Counted from the first letter of the stretch, positions 37,939-46,728 are shown. The stretch: 64,000 nucleotides of DNA from Achromobacter deleyi (GCF_902859705.1 NZ_CADIJO010000004.1:186001-250000), one strand, 5' to 3'. Numbers and translations are program-made. Notes: generated by a model not told the origin, from the sequence alone.

Positions 37939-37954
37939 CCTTTCACGTGAAATC
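37939..37954. promoter_or_regulatory. Degenerate parS-like site 11
   Basis: CCTTTCACGTGAAATC keeps the perfect 12-bp core TTTCACGTGAAA but not the outer bases. It lies among the DnaA boxes. Confidence 0.5.
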
Positions 37955-38046
37955 CACAGCAGCCCGATCATGGGCGCCGGCCAGGCCCCACTCAGAACAC
38001 CAGATTCCCCCCGGCCGAGGTCACGCGAGGACTGCTATCCCCATTT

Positions 38047-38055
38047 CTATCCACA
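38047..38055 (+). promoter_or_regulatory. Near DnaA box (one mismatch)
   Basis: CTATCCACA, one base from the consensus. Confidence 0.5.
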
Positions 38056-38094
38056 GGTTGAGCACCCATCATTTGGGCGCCGAAGGCCTAATTC

Positions 38095-38103
38095 TGTGCA
38101 TAA
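38095..38103 (-). promoter_or_regulatory. DnaA box, TTATGCACA
   Basis: TGTGCATAA on the plus strand, an exact match to TTATNCACA. TTGTTCACA, one mismatch, follows on the same strand at 38122-38130. Confidence 0.68.
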
Positions 38104-38349
38104 CCGGGATGGGGATATCTTTGTGAACAACCGCCACCGAGGCGACCCGAACCGCCGTCCTTACCTCGGCCCGCCGGCGTAAAAAAAGATCGGCCCGCGC
38201 AGAAAAACAATCAACAAAAGCCGCGTAACCACATGGTTTCCCTACGGAAAAGCGCTGTTTCCCATGGAACGGCAAGCTGGCAGCCTGGTGCTGTCAGTGC
38301 GGGGATCGACGTCAAGAACGCAATTCATGAGGTGTCTAAAAATGTGCAA

Positions 38350-38373
38350 AACCGTGATTTCAAATTCACGGTT
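38350..38373. repeat. 8-bp perfect inverted repeat in origin region
   Basis: Arms AACCGTGA (38350-38357) and TCACGGTT (38366-38373) around an AT-rich 8-base loop, 42 bases before the exact DnaA box at 38415. Confidence 0.55.
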
Positions 38374-38414
38374 GCTTCATTACTGAGCAGCCGGATACTC
38401 ATGCCCGAAAATAA

Positions 38415-38423
38415 TTATCCACA
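38415..38423 (+). promoter_or_regulatory. DnaA box, exact (origin region)
   Basis: TTATCCACA in the AT-rich run ATAATTATCCACAAACTTAT; a weaker TTATCCAAG follows at 38427. Confidence 0.75.
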
Positions 38424-38445
38424 AACTTATCCAAGGTTGGAGGAT

Positions 38446-38465
38446 ATGTTAGTGAACACTAACAT
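38446..38465. promoter_or_regulatory. 20-bp perfect palindrome, probable operator
   Basis: ATGTTAGTGAACACTAACAT has two 9-bp arms around AA. Shape and length are those of a TetR- or MarR-type dimer operator, yet no such regulator gene lies beside it. It is at the right edge of the origin region, 23 bases after the last DnaA box, before the cspA terminator. Confidence 0.6.
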
Positions 38466-38508
38466 TGAGCGCATCTAAGGCGGCACAAAGCTCGGCCGGA
38501 ATGAAACA

Positions 38509-38537
38509 ACGCCCCAGACCGTGAGGTTCTGGGGCGT
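38509..38537 (-). terminator. Terminator of cspA
   Basis: Arms ACGCCCCAGA and TCTGGGGCGT pair over 10 bp with a 9-base loop; the minus strand then reads TGTTTCATTC, weakly U-rich. It lies 46 bases past the cspA stop. Confidence 0.75.
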
Positions 38538-38583
38538 CGTAGCCAGGCTTGGCCTGGCAGACGGGAAATTGGGATTTCCCGAT

Positions 38584-38790
38584 TTAGAGCGGGCGAATTT
38601 CGGCCGCTTGAGGTCCTTTCGGACCATCCTTGACTTCGAATTCGACTTCCTGCCCTTCGTTCAGGCTGCGATAGCCGCGGCCCTGGATGGCGGAAAAGTG
38701 TGCGAAAACATCGGTACCGCCGGTGTCCGGCGTGATGAAACCGTAACCCTTGTCAGCGTTGAACCACTTAACTTTGCCCTTCTGAGCCAT
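38584..38790 (-). CDS. cspA: Cold-shock family protein
   Basis: 68-residue single cold-shock domain that binds single-stranded RNA/DNA and melts mRNA structure. [20 protein letters not shown] holds RNP1 (KGYGFI) and VFAHFSAI holds RNP2. Size is normal. It stands alone between the origin region and an AbrB-family gene. A 234-base upstream gap suggests a long 5' leader, as is usual for cold-shock genes. Which paralogue of the organism it is cannot be told. Confidence 0.96.
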   Translation of the reverse strand: MAQKGKVKWFNADKGYGFITPDTGGTDVFAHFSAIQGRGYRSLNEGQEVEFEVKDGPKGPQAAEIRPL

Positions 38791-39024
38791 TTTCCTAGCG
38801 TCCTGTAATTAACTCGAAATGCAATGAATCAAGGACGCCGTGAGAACTGAACGACCGGTAGGGATACCTGCGTTGCTGCTGCGTTCTCGCATGCCGCAAA
38901 AGCAGCAGAACGAGTCCGCGCGCTGCTTGAATCAACTGCGGAATCAGCATACTCATCCGACATTACAGACTCATATAGTTGTTTACCCCAATGTCGTATT
39001 TTTCTGACTGGAAACGCAATCCCG
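38791..39024 (-). promoter_or_regulatory. cspA leader and promoter region
   Basis: 234 bases without a gene. The distal part (38960-39000) is AT-rich; on the minus strand TTGGGG and TGTAAT lie 18 bases apart and could be a weak promoter, giving a leader of roughly 150 bases or more. The middle contains complementary CTGCTGC/GCAGCAG runs (about 38875-38907) able to pair. Temperature-dependent folding is inferred by analogy only. Confidence 0.4.
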
Positions 39025-40083
39025 TCACGCGGAATTAGCCTGCCGACGCGCCAGCAATGCGTACATCGGACCGGTCACGATCACGACGAATACCATGCGC
39101 GTGACGTGGAACGCGGTGACCACGGGAACCCCTAGCTGCAGCACTTTCGCGGTGATGGCCATCTCTGCGATGCCACCTGGCGTAGTGCCCAGGATCAACG
39201 TGGGAATCGGTGCCGCGGACCATAGCGACAACAAGGCGCCCAGGCCAAATGCCAACGCCAACGCGATGACCGTGAACACGGCCACTGCGGCAATGAAGCG
39301 CGGCGCCGCACGGAAGAAATCGGGCCGATAGCGATCACCCAACGACCACCCGATAAAGAGCTGGCCGATCTTGGGCACGAAGTCCGGCAACGCCGACAGT
39401 TCGATGCGGTTGCTGGTGAGCAGCATGGCCACCAGCATCGGCCCCAGCACCCACGGATTGGGCAGCCTCAGCTTCATGAAGAACAGGCCTCCGATGCAGG
39501 TCAGGCCCACCAGCGCAGCCAGGCCTGCACCATCCACGGTACGCGGCCCTGGCACGGTCGGATCGATGCCCGCCACGCCCCACCACTGGAAGATGAAGGG
39601 CACCGTCAACACCACCATCAGCACACGCACGCTGTGCGCCGTCGCCACGCGATCGATACGCGCACCATGCCGTTCCGCCAGGCTGGCCATCTCGCTGGCG
39701 CCGCCCATCGCGCAAGAGAACCACGCCGTCTTGAAATCGACATCGGTGTAGCGCCGCAGGATGGCGGTGCCGATGAACGCCAGCCCCAACGCGAACAACA
39801 TGCCGACGATGATCGGCCCGGCGTTGGTGCCGATGTGCCCGATGACCTGCGGCGTGAAATACAGGCCCAGCGACGTGCCGATGACCCACTGCCCTGCGTT
39901 GCGCGCCGGGCGCGGGCAGACCGTGCGAAGACCGCCGATCCGCACCGCCGCCGTCAACAGCAGCGCCCCCAGCATCCAGGGCAGCGGGATGTGCGCCCAC
40001 ACCGCCAGCAAGGCCCCCGTCAACGCGATCGCCAATCCGCCGAAGACTCTCAACAACATGTTCTGCACCACGACACCGTCCAC
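39025..40083 (-). CDS. AbrB-family membrane protein (putative transporter/regulator)
   Basis: 352-residue hydrophobic protein with about ten membrane segments in two homologous halves; LPWMLGALLLTAAVRIGG and a second NPWVLGPMLVAMLLTS are the duplicated family motif. Members are annotated as AbrB or ammonia-monooxygenase-like, but function is not established (export or redox-linked regulation has been suggested). The start at 40083 is GTG; an ATG at 40059 is an alternative and neither has a strong ribosome site. Divergent from the aminotransferase gene at 40174. Confidence 0.82.
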   Translation of the reverse strand: MDGVVVQNMLLRVFGGLAIALTGALLAVWAHIPLPWMLGALLLTAAVRIGGLRTVCPRPARNAGQWVIGTSLGLYFTPQVIGHIGTNAGPIIVGMLFALGLAFIGTAILRRYTDVDFKTAWFSCAMGGASEMASLAERHGARIDRVATAHSVRVLMVVLTVPFIFQWWGVAGIDPTVPGPRTVDGAGLAALVGLTCIGGLFFMKLRLPNPWVLGPMLVAMLLTSNRIELSALPDFVPKIGQLFIGWSLGDRYRPDFFRAAPRFIAAVAVFTVIALALAFGLGALLSLWSAAPIPTLILGTTPGGIAEMAITAKVLQLGVPVVTAFHVTRMVFVVIVTGPMYALLARRQANSA

Positions 40084-40173
40084 GCCATAAGCTCATGAGA
40101 AACCGGAATTATGAGTTAGTGGGATACTTACGAAAACTCCCGTGCATACCTAGCGTTCACCTTCGCGTCCACC

Positions 40174-41340
40174 ATGATCCGATCCAAACTTCCCGACGTC
40201 GGCACCACCATCTTCACCGTCATGAGCCGCCTGGCCATCGAGCACAAGGCCATCAACCTGGGCCAGGGCTTTCCCGACTTCGATCCCGACCCGGCGTTGT
40301 GCGCGCTGGTCAGCAAGGCCATGGCCGACGGCCATAACCAGTACCCCTACATGCCCGGCGTGGCGCCTCTGCGCGAAGCCATCGCCGCCAAGACGCAGGC
40401 CCTGTACGGCCGCGCCTATGACCCCGAAACCGAAATCACCGTCACCAGCGGCGCCACCGAAGCCCTGATGGCCACGGTACTGGCCGCCGTGAACAGCGGC
40501 GACGAAGTCGTGGTCATCGAGCCCTGCTACGACTCGTACCTGCCCGCCATTCGCCTGGCCGGCGGCACGGCCGTGCCGGTGCCGCTGCGCGCGCCCACCA
40601 CGGACGACCCCTACTACCGCATCGACTGGCAGCGCGTGCGCGACGCCATCACGTCCAAGACGCGCCTGCTGATGCTGAACTTCCCGCACAACCCCACCGG
40701 TGCCGTGCTGGACGACAGCGACCTGGACGCGCTGGAAGCCATTGTGCGCGACACCGGCGTGCTGCTGGTGTCCGATGAGGTCTACGAACACATCGTGTTC
40801 GACGGCAAGCCGCACGCCAGCGTGGCGCGTCGCCCGCTGCTGGCCGAGCACGCCTTTGTCATTTCATCGTTCGGCAAGACCTACCACACCACCGGCTGGA
40901 AGATCGGCTACTGCTGCGCGCCGCGCCAATTGAGCGCCGAGCTGCGCAAGGTGCACCAGTTCATGGTGTTCACGGTGCCCTCGCCCATGCAATTCGCGCT
41001 GGCCGAATTCATGCGCGATCCCAAGCCCTACCTGGACCTGCCCGCGTTCTACCAGGCCAAGCGCGACCGCTTGGCCCAAGGCCTGGCCAAGACGCGTTTC
41101 AAGCCGCTGCCCAGCCCCGGCACCTTCTTCCTGCTGGCGGACTACAGCGATATCTCCAAACAGAGCGAAGCCGATTTTGCGCGCGACCTGACGGTGCGCC
41201 ACGGTGTGACGGTGATCCCGGTGTCGGCCTTCTACCAGAAGCCCGATGCGCCGGAATCGAACCACCGCATCGTGCGCTTCTGTTTCGCCAAGAAAGACAC
41301 CACGCTGGACGCGGCGCTGGAACGCCTGGCGCAAGTCTGA
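40174..41340 (+). CDS. ybdL: Methionine aminotransferase-like PLP enzyme
   Basis: 388-residue class I aminotransferase. NLGQGFPDFDPDPAL at the N-terminus, NFPHNPTGAVL, and the PLP lysine in SSFGKTYHTTGWKIGYC are typical of the YbdL/kynurenine-aminotransferase group, which transaminates methionine, histidine or phenylalanine. The C-terminal Arg block HRIVRFCFAKKD binds the substrate carboxylate. It stands alone with a strong terminator directly after. Exact amino donor uncertain. Confidence 0.88.
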   Translation: MIRSKLPDVGTTIFTVMSRLAIEHKAINLGQGFPDFDPDPALCALVSKAMADGHNQYPYMPGVAPLREAIAAKTQALYGRAYDPETEITVTSGATEALMATVLAAVNSGDEVVVIEPCYDSYLPAIRLAGGTAVPVPLRAPTTDDPYYRIDWQRVRDAITSKTRLLMLNFPHNPTGAVLDDSDLDALEAIVRDTGVLLVSDEVYEHIVFDGKPHASVARRPLLAEHAFVISSFGKTYHTTGWKIGYCCAPRQLSAELRKVHQFMVFTVPSPMQFALAEFMRDPKPYLDLPAFYQAKRDRLAQGLAKTRFKPLPSPGTFFLLADYSDISKQSEADFARDLTVRHGVTVIPVSAFYQKPDAPESNHRIVRFCFAKKDTTLDAALERLAQV

Positions 41341-41360
41341 CCGAGCAATACGTCTTGCAG

Positions 41361-41388
41361 AAAAAAGCCCCTTGCGGGGCTTTTCTTT
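41361..41388. terminator. Bidirectional terminator between ybdL and tctA
   Basis: AAAAAAGCCCC-TTGC-GGGGCTTTTCTTTT: a 4-base loop, GC stem and A/T runs on both sides, serving the convergent ybdL and tctA genes. Confidence 0.92.
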
Positions 41389-41391
41389 TGC

Positions 41392-42918
41392 TCACACCGG
41401 ATCGGCGGCAATCTTCCTGGCGCGGCGCACTCGCCGCATGATCTGCGGCACCACCACCACTGCGGCGGCCGCCACCCACAACGTGATCGCGACGGGACTG
41501 GAGAACAGCACCGACACGTTGCCATCGGTCATCGACAAGGCGCGGCGCAGGTTCTGTTCCATCATGTTGCCCAGCACCACGCCCAGCACCAGCGGCGCCA
41601 TCGGCACGCCGAACTTGCGCAGCAGGTAGCCCAGCGTGCCGATGGCCGCGACCAGCAACAGGTCGAACGTACCAGCATTGATGGCATACACGCCGATATA
41701 GCTGATGCACAGGATGCCCGGCACCATCAGCCAACCCGGCACCGACAGCACCTTCGAGAACACGCGCACCAGCGGCACGTTCATGATGAACAGCAGCACG
41801 TTGGCCACGAACAGCGACGCAATCAATCCCCACACCAATTCCGGCTTGGATTCGAACAACACGGGCCCCGGCGTGATGTTGTAGAGCGTCAACGCCCCCA
41901 TCATCACCGCGGTCGTGCCCGACCCCGGCACGCCCAACGTCAGCATCGGCACGAACGAGCCGATGGCAGAGGCCGTGGCCGCGGCTTCCGGCGCCACCAG
42001 GCCGCGCATGTCGCCACGGCCGAACTTGGCATCCGGATCCTTGGCCTCGATGATGCGCTTCTCTTGCGAGTAGGCCACGGCTGCCGCCACGCTGGCGCCG
42101 GCGCCGGGCAACACGCCCACGCCGAAGCCCACGAAGGCGCTGCGCACCACGCTCCACCAGGTGAAAGCCATCTCTTTCAGATTGAAGATCTTGCGGCCGC
42201 TGGACTCGACCTCGACGCTATGCCCGGCCATCACCTTTTCCAGCATTTCCAGCATTTCGCTGACCGCGAACAACGCAATCACCACCACCACGAAATCGAT
42301 GCCGTCGGCCAGATGCACGGAGTCGAAGGTATAGCGGTATACGCCCGAGTTCGCGTCCACGCCGATCACGGAAATCGACAACCCGATCATCGCGGCCAGC
42401 ACGCCTTTCACGGGCTGCTTGCCCAGCAGGCTGGTCAGGCAGCAGAACGCAAAGATCATCAGCACGAAGTATTCGGCAGGACCGAATGCCAATGCCCATT
42501 TGGCCAAGGTCGGCGCCAGCAGAACCACGCCCACCACCGATACCAGCGCACCAAAGAATGCCGACCATGCCGACAGCGACAGGGCCACGTTGGCCAGGCC
42601 CTGGCGCGCCAGCGGATAGCCGTCCAGCGTCGTCATGATGGCGCTGGCTTCGCCCGGCACGTTGATCAGGATCGAGGTGATGCGGCCGCCGTATTCCGCG
42701 CCGACATACACCGCCGCCAGCAGGATCAGCGCCGTCTCGGGCGGCAGGTTCATCGCAAACGCGATGGGAATCAGCATCGCGACGCCGTTGATCGGCCCCA
42801 GGCCCGGCAACACGCCCACCATGGTGCCGAAGAACGAGCCGATGGCGGCCACCAGGATGTTGGTCCACGAGAACGCAACACCGAAGCCCATCGACAGGTG
42901 ATCAAGAATTCCGCTCAT
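41392..42918 (-). CDS. tctA: Tripartite tricarboxylate transporter large membrane subunit TctA
   Basis: 508-residue membrane protein with about 11-12 segments, the main translocation subunit of a citrate-type uptake system. GVLPGLGPINGVAMLIPIAF and GVLPGAGASVAAAVAYSQEK are the duplicated family signature, and LTLGVPGSGTTAVMMGAL follows. ATG at 42918 overlaps the tctB stop by four bases. The three genes tctC, tctB, tctA run leftward behind the two-component genes. Confidence 0.95.
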   Translation of the reverse strand: MSGILDHLSMGFGVAFSWTNILVAAIGSFFGTMVGVLPGLGPINGVAMLIPIAFAMNLPPETALILLAAVYVGAEYGGRITSILINVPGEASAIMTTLDGYPLARQGLANVALSLSAWSAFFGALVSVVGVVLLAPTLAKWALAFGPAEYFVLMIFAFCCLTSLLGKQPVKGVLAAMIGLSISVIGVDANSGVYRYTFDSVHLADGIDFVVVVIALFAVSEMLEMLEKVMAGHSVEVESSGRKIFNLKEMAFTWWSVVRSAFVGFGVGVLPGAGASVAAAVAYSQEKRIIEAKDPDAKFGRGDMRGLVAPEAAATASAIGSFVPMLTLGVPGSGTTAVMMGALTLYNITPGPVLFESKPELVWGLIASLFVANVLLFIMNVPLVRVFSKVLSVPGWLMVPGILCISYIGVYAINAGTFDLLLVAAIGTLGYLLRKFGVPMAPLVLGVVLGNMMEQNLRRALSMTDGNVSVLFSSPVAITLWVAAAAVVVVPQIMRRVRRARKIAADPV

Positions 42919-43352
42919 ATCAGGTTCTCCAGCAGCCCGCCGGGCAGGACCACGTCCAGCACCTTGTCGAACAACACGTAGAAGAAAGCGCTCATGACGA
43001 TGCCGCCGATCGCGCACTTGGCCCAGCCGCCGCCGAACAGGCGGCCGACAAACACCGTCATCAACGCGGTGGCGATGATGAAGCCGAGCCACTGGAAGAG
43101 AAAGGCATACGCCGTGGCGAACAGCACCATCATCACGATGCGCACGTTGGCGCCGGCCGGGTTGGCTTCGACGGCATTGCCGCCCTTGTAGGCCAGCCGC
43201 AGGCCACACAGGCCGATGATCAATGCCAGCAGCAGCGGGAACGCGCGCGGCCCCACCGGTTCGTAGGCGAATGGCGCTTCAATGCCCCACCCCGCCCATG
43301 TCATGAAGGCCGCCAGCGCAAGCGCGGCGATGCCCAGGATGCGATCGTTCAT
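42915..43352 (-). CDS. tctB: Tripartite tricarboxylate transporter small membrane subunit TctB
   Basis: 145 residues with four hydrophobic segments, as expected for TctB (MNDRILGIAALALAAFMTWA, PLLLALIIGLCGLRL, MMVLFATAYAFLFQWLGFII, AIGGIVMSAFFYVLFDKVL). It partners TctA in the membrane. Its stop overlaps the tctA start. It lies 115 bases after tctC. Confidence 0.92.
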   Translation of the reverse strand: MNDRILGIAALALAAFMTWAGWGIEAPFAYEPVGPRAFPLLLALIIGLCGLRLAYKGGNAVEANPAGANVRIVMMVLFATAYAFLFQWLGFIIATALMTVFVGRLFGGGWAKCAIGGIVMSAFFYVLFDKVLDVVLPGGLLENLI

Positions 43353-43467
43353 GATCAGATTTCCGTTGGTAGCAGGACCGCGCGGCGCAAGCCCGCCCCG
43401 GCCGCAGGCAGTACCGGCGGCAACGGGGGGGCGCCTGCAGGCGCGGTTGAAAGGAACGCCTTGCGGC

Positions 43468-44466
43468 TTATTTCTTGACCAGGCCGAAAGAGTCGGCCAG
43501 TTCAGCGTATTGCTTGACCTGCTGCTTCACGTACGCATCCAGGTCGGCGCCCGTCTTGTTGAAGGGAAACAGGCCCTGTTGTTCGCGCAGCTTGGAGAAC
43601 TCGGGGGCGCTGGTGACGCGATTGAACGCGGTGACCCAGAACTGGTAGTCGGCATCCGACACCTTGGGACCGACGTAGAAGCCGCGGATGATCGGCCAGA
43701 CGATGTCGTAGCCCTGTTCCTTGGCGGTGGGCACGGTGCCCAGCTTGCCCGGCAGGCGTTGGTCGTTGAACACGGCCAGCACGCGGATGGGAGCGCCGCC
43801 CTCGAGCATCGTGAAGGCTTCGGCCGCATCGCCCATGTAGGCCTGGATGTGGCCGCCACGCAGCGCCGTCACGGCTTCGCCACCGCCTTCAAAGGCCACG
43901 AATCGCATCTTCTTGAAGTCGACGCCCGCCGCCTTGGCGGTCAAGGCTGCCTTCATCCAGTCCTGGCTGCCGACCGTGCCGCCGGCGCCCAGCACGATCT
44001 TGGTCGGGTCCTGCTTGAACGCGTCCATCAGGCCCTTCAGGTCGGTATAGGGCGAATCGTTGCGCACCACGGCCACGCCGTAGTCAGTGCCGATGGCGGC
44101 TAGCCAACGCACGTCGTCGACGTTGTACTTGCCGAACTTGCCCTGCGCCAGGTTCAGCAGCGAACCGCCCGAGAAGGCCACGATGGTGCCGGGCTCGTTG
44201 GGATGCTGCGCCACGATGTTGTTGTAGGCCACGGCGCCAATGCCGCCCGGCATATAGACGATGCGCATGGCGCTCTTGAGCGCCCCGCTCTGCTTGAGGC
44301 CTTCGGTGGCCAGCCGGCAGGTCAGGTCGAATCCGCCACCGGGCTGGGCCGGCGCGATGCATTCGGGGCGGCGCGGTTCGTCGGCCGCCTGGGCGGTGCC
44401 CAGGGGCAAGGTCAGTGCGCCAAGCGCCGCGACGGCGGCCAGGCGCAGCTTCAGGCTGGTCTGCAT
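43468..44466 (-). CDS. tctC: Tripartite tricarboxylate transporter receptor TctC
   Basis: 332-residue periplasmic receptor. MQTSLKLRLAAVAALGALTL begins a signal peptide cut after AQA. The mature start DEPRRPECIAPAQPGGGFDLTCRLATEGL is close to Salmonella TctC-type citrate receptors, and two Cys in the first 25 mature residues fit that group. ATG at 44466 has a purine-rich ribosome site (GGAGACACCACA). Located with its own membrane subunits and sensor genes, unlike orphan Bug receptors. Confidence 0.93.
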   Translation of the reverse strand: MQTSLKLRLAAVAALGALTLPLGTAQAADEPRRPECIAPAQPGGGFDLTCRLATEGLKQSGALKSAMRIVYMPGGIGAVAYNNIVAQHPNEPGTIVAFSGGSLLNLAQGKFGKYNVDDVRWLAAIGTDYGVAVVRNDSPYTDLKGLMDAFKQDPTKIVLGAGGTVGSQDWMKAALTAKAAGVDFKKMRFVAFEGGGEAVTALRGGHIQAYMGDAAEAFTMLEGGAPIRVLAVFNDQRLPGKLGTVPTAKEQGYDIVWPIIRGFYVGPKVSDADYQFWVTAFNRVTSAPEFSKLREQQGLFPFNKTGADLDAYVKQQVKQYAELADSFGLVKK

Positions 44467-44576
44467 TGTGGTGTCTCCGTGATTTATAGGTCTAGGTATG
44501 GCTGGCGACCCGGCGAAGCACGACAAGGCGGGTCCAGCGGATGCAACCGTACAAAACCGAAGCTTTCTAACACCTT

Positions 44577-46061
44577 TCAAAAAACGCGTTTTTCCTGACG
44601 CGCCGCAACATCGGCGGCGGATTGCAGGGAAAACACCAGGGATGCGCGCAGCCCGGGCAAGGGGGCGCGGTTCTCCAGCACCAGGCGGGCGCCCAGGGCT
44701 TCGGCGATCGTGCCGACAATGGCCAGCCCCAGGCCGGCCCCCGGCTTGTTCTTGCCGGCAGCGCCACGGCGAAAGCGGATGCCGGCACGGGCGATGTCCT
44801 CGGCCGACATGCCGGGACCGCTGTCTTCCACAGATAACCGCAGTTGCCCCGGCTCGCGCCGTACCAGCACGGTGATCGTTCCGCCGGGGGAGGTGTAACG
44901 GATCGCGTTGTCCACCAGGTTGCCGACCGCTTCGCGCAGCAGCCATTCGGCGCCCGGGACGATGGCCGGACCGGGATCGGCTTCCAGGCCGATGTCCATC
45001 TGCCGGGCACGGGCCGTAGGCAGCAAGCTGCGGATGACCCCGTCGGCCAGCGCGGCCAGGTCGACGGGTTCCAGCGAAAAGCCGCCTTCGGCCAGAGAAG
45101 CGTCTTTAGCGCGCGCCAGAGCCAGCATCTGGTTGGTGGTGCGTACGGCCCTGTCCAACCCCTCTTGCATCGCCAGAAGGGCTGTACGGACCTCCTGGGG
45201 GCATGTTTCCCGCAAGGCATAGGCGGTCTGGGTACGCAAAACCGACAGCGGCGTGCGCAATTGGTGGGATGCGTCGTCCAGGAACTGGCTCTGGACCCTC
45301 GCCTGGGCCGCGTAGCGGGCCATGTGGAGGTTTACGGCGCCAACCAGGGGCAGGACCTCACCCGGCAGGTCGGACGCGCTGACGGGGCTTAAATCGTCTG
45401 CAGGACGCCTTTCCAGCTCTTGCCTCAGCCGCGCCAGGGGGCGCAAGGCCATGAAAACGCCCAGGATGATCACCAGGACGCTGATCAGGATCACGGCCAG
45501 GTCACGCTCTACCGACCGCACCAGCACCTGGTGCAGGAACGCCTGGCGGCTTTCCAGGCCTTCGGCAACCTGGACGATAACCCGTCCCCCTTTGTTCGCG
45601 TAAAGCGGCGGATCCATCGCCCGCGCCAGCGCGGCGACCCGGACCGGCATGCCCAGATACGTCGCATAAAAAAACTGCGGTTCGCCAGACACCAGCGGCT
45701 GAGTGGGCATGGGCAGCTCAGGATGGCCGATTTCGGCCAGCCCGTCTTCGGTCGCCACCCGGTAGAACACGCTGCCATTGGCCGTCAGCTCGAAAAATTC
45801 CAGCATCAGGTACGGCTGCTCCATGGCTAATCCACCGCTGGCTGTGGATATGTTGTGGTCGATCGCGCGCAGCGCGCCGGCAAGCGAGCGGTCGTACGCA
45901 ATGTCGACCTGGTTGCGCAACTGGTGGTTCGACAGCCACAAGGCACCCATCATTACTAAAACTAATGTGGGGATCAGCCACCAGAGAAGCTGGGTCTTCA
46001 GGGTCCGGGTGCGGTTTTTTTTCCTGGAAAACCGGGTTTTTTCCGGAAAACTAGTTGTCAA
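44577..46061 (-). CDS. tctE: Sensor histidine kinase TctE
   Basis: About 494 residues. First membrane segment LLWWLIPTLVLVMMGALWLS, periplasmic sensor domain to about residue 185, second segment LAVILISVLVIILGVFMAL, then H-box DDASHQLRTPLSVLRTQ (phosphoacceptor His), N-box REAVGNLVDNAIRY and G-boxes EDSGPGMS and GAGLGLAIVGTIAE. The start is inferred: TTG at 46061 with GGAG seven bases upstream overlaps the response-regulator stop by 11 bases; no ATG is available near. It should sense tricarboxylates and phosphorylate TctD. Confidence 0.88.
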   Translation of the reverse strand: MTTSFPEKTRFSRKKNRTRTLKTQLLWWLIPTLVLVMMGALWLSNHQLRNQVDIAYDRSLAGALRAIDHNISTASGGLAMEQPYLMLEFFELTANGSVFYRVATEDGLAEIGHPELPMPTQPLVSGEPQFFYATYLGMPVRVAALARAMDPPLYANKGGRVIVQVAEGLESRQAFLHQVLVRSVERDLAVILISVLVIILGVFMALRPLARLRQELERRPADDLSPVSASDLPGEVLPLVGAVNLHMARYAAQARVQSQFLDDASHQLRTPLSVLRTQTAYALRETCPQEVRTALLAMQEGLDRAVRTTNQMLALARAKDASLAEGGFSLEPVDLAALADGVIRSLLPTARARQMDIGLEADPGPAIVPGAEWLLREAVGNLVDNAIRYTSPGGTITVLVRREPGQLRLSVEDSGPGMSAEDIARAGIRFRRGAAGKNKPGAGLGLAIVGTIAEALGARLVLENRAPLPGLRASLVFSLQSAADVAARQEKRVF

Positions 46062-46728
46062 CAGCGTTCTCCAGGCAGTAGCCCATGCCGCGCATGGTTG
46101 TGATCTGCACGCCTGTTTCCGCCAATTTTTTGCGCAACCGGTGCACCAGAACCTCGATGGCCTCGAGGTTGATGTCGGCATCGTCGGTCACGATCCGATC
46201 CAGGATCTGCTGCTTGTTGATCGGTTCGCCGCTTTTCTGGATCAAGACCCGAAGCACCGCGTGTTCACGTGGGGATAACTGCAAAGTCTGTCCCGAGACC
46301 GAAAATTTTTGCGCGGAAGTCTCGAAAACCAGGTTCCCCAGGGCAAGTCGCGGGTGTTCGCGACCTCGGCTGCGTCGTACCAACGCGATCAAACGCGCCT
46401 CCAACTCTTCCACAACAAACGGTTTCGGCAGGAAATCGTCTGCGCCCTGGTGAAGTGTCCCGATTTTTTCGGCCAGTGAATCGCGCGCGGTCAGGACCAG
46501 GACCGGCGTTCGATCGTCCCGCGCGCGAATCTTCGCCAGCAAAGTGTGGCCATCCATGCCTGGCAATCCCAAGTCCAGCACGATTGCATCGAATTCTTCG
46601 ACGGCCAACCTTCTTTCGGCAACCAGGCCGTCATCGGCCCACTCGACGACGAAACCCGCATGTCGGGCCAGGCTTCTGGCCAACCAGCGAGCAAGTTCAG
46701 CTTCGTCTTCTATCAGGAGGATGCGCAT
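46051..46728 (-). CDS. tctD: OmpR-family response regulator TctD
   Basis: 225 residues. Receiver domain MRILLIEDEAELARWLARSL with phosphoacceptor Asp in IVLDLGLPGMDG (about residue 52) and switch Lys in FLPKPF; winged-helix DNA-binding domain ends MRGMGYCLENAVDN. It forms a two-component pair with TctE and lies upstream of tctCBA, so it likely activates the transporter. It is first in the leftward unit. Confidence 0.95.
   Translation of the reverse strand: MRILLIEDEAELARWLARSLARHAGFVVEWADDGLVAERRLAVEEFDAIVLDLGLPGMDGHTLLAKIRARDDRTPVLVLTARDSLAEKIGTLHQGADDFLPKPFVVEELEARLIALVRRSRGREHPRLALGNLVFETSAQKFSVSGQTLQLSPREHAVLRVLIQKSGEPINKQQILDRIVTDDADINLEAIEVLVHRLRKKLAETGVQITTMRGMGYCLENAVDN

Larger units (their letters stand above)
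35851..38509. other. Putative chromosome origin/centromere region
   Basis: About 2.66 kb with no credible gene; short open frames run through palindromic sites and lack ribosome sites or family features. The left two thirds (35902-37322) hold ten parS-type palindromes, and an eleventh degenerate one lies at 37939. The right third holds exact DnaA boxes at 37563 and 38415, TTATGCACA at 38095 and several one-mismatch boxes. Four or more other palindromes lie here. Base composition is lower in GC than the genes. The block lies beside mnmG, as in Bordetella genomes numbered from gidA. dnaA itself is not in the window. Cumulative GC skew would test whether the sign change falls here. Confidence 0.85.

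Noticed and set aside
38233-38478. 81-codon open frame at the right of the origin region
   Set aside because: Covers the inverted repeat, the exact DnaA box and the 20-bp palindrome; no ribosome site and no recognisable sequence.
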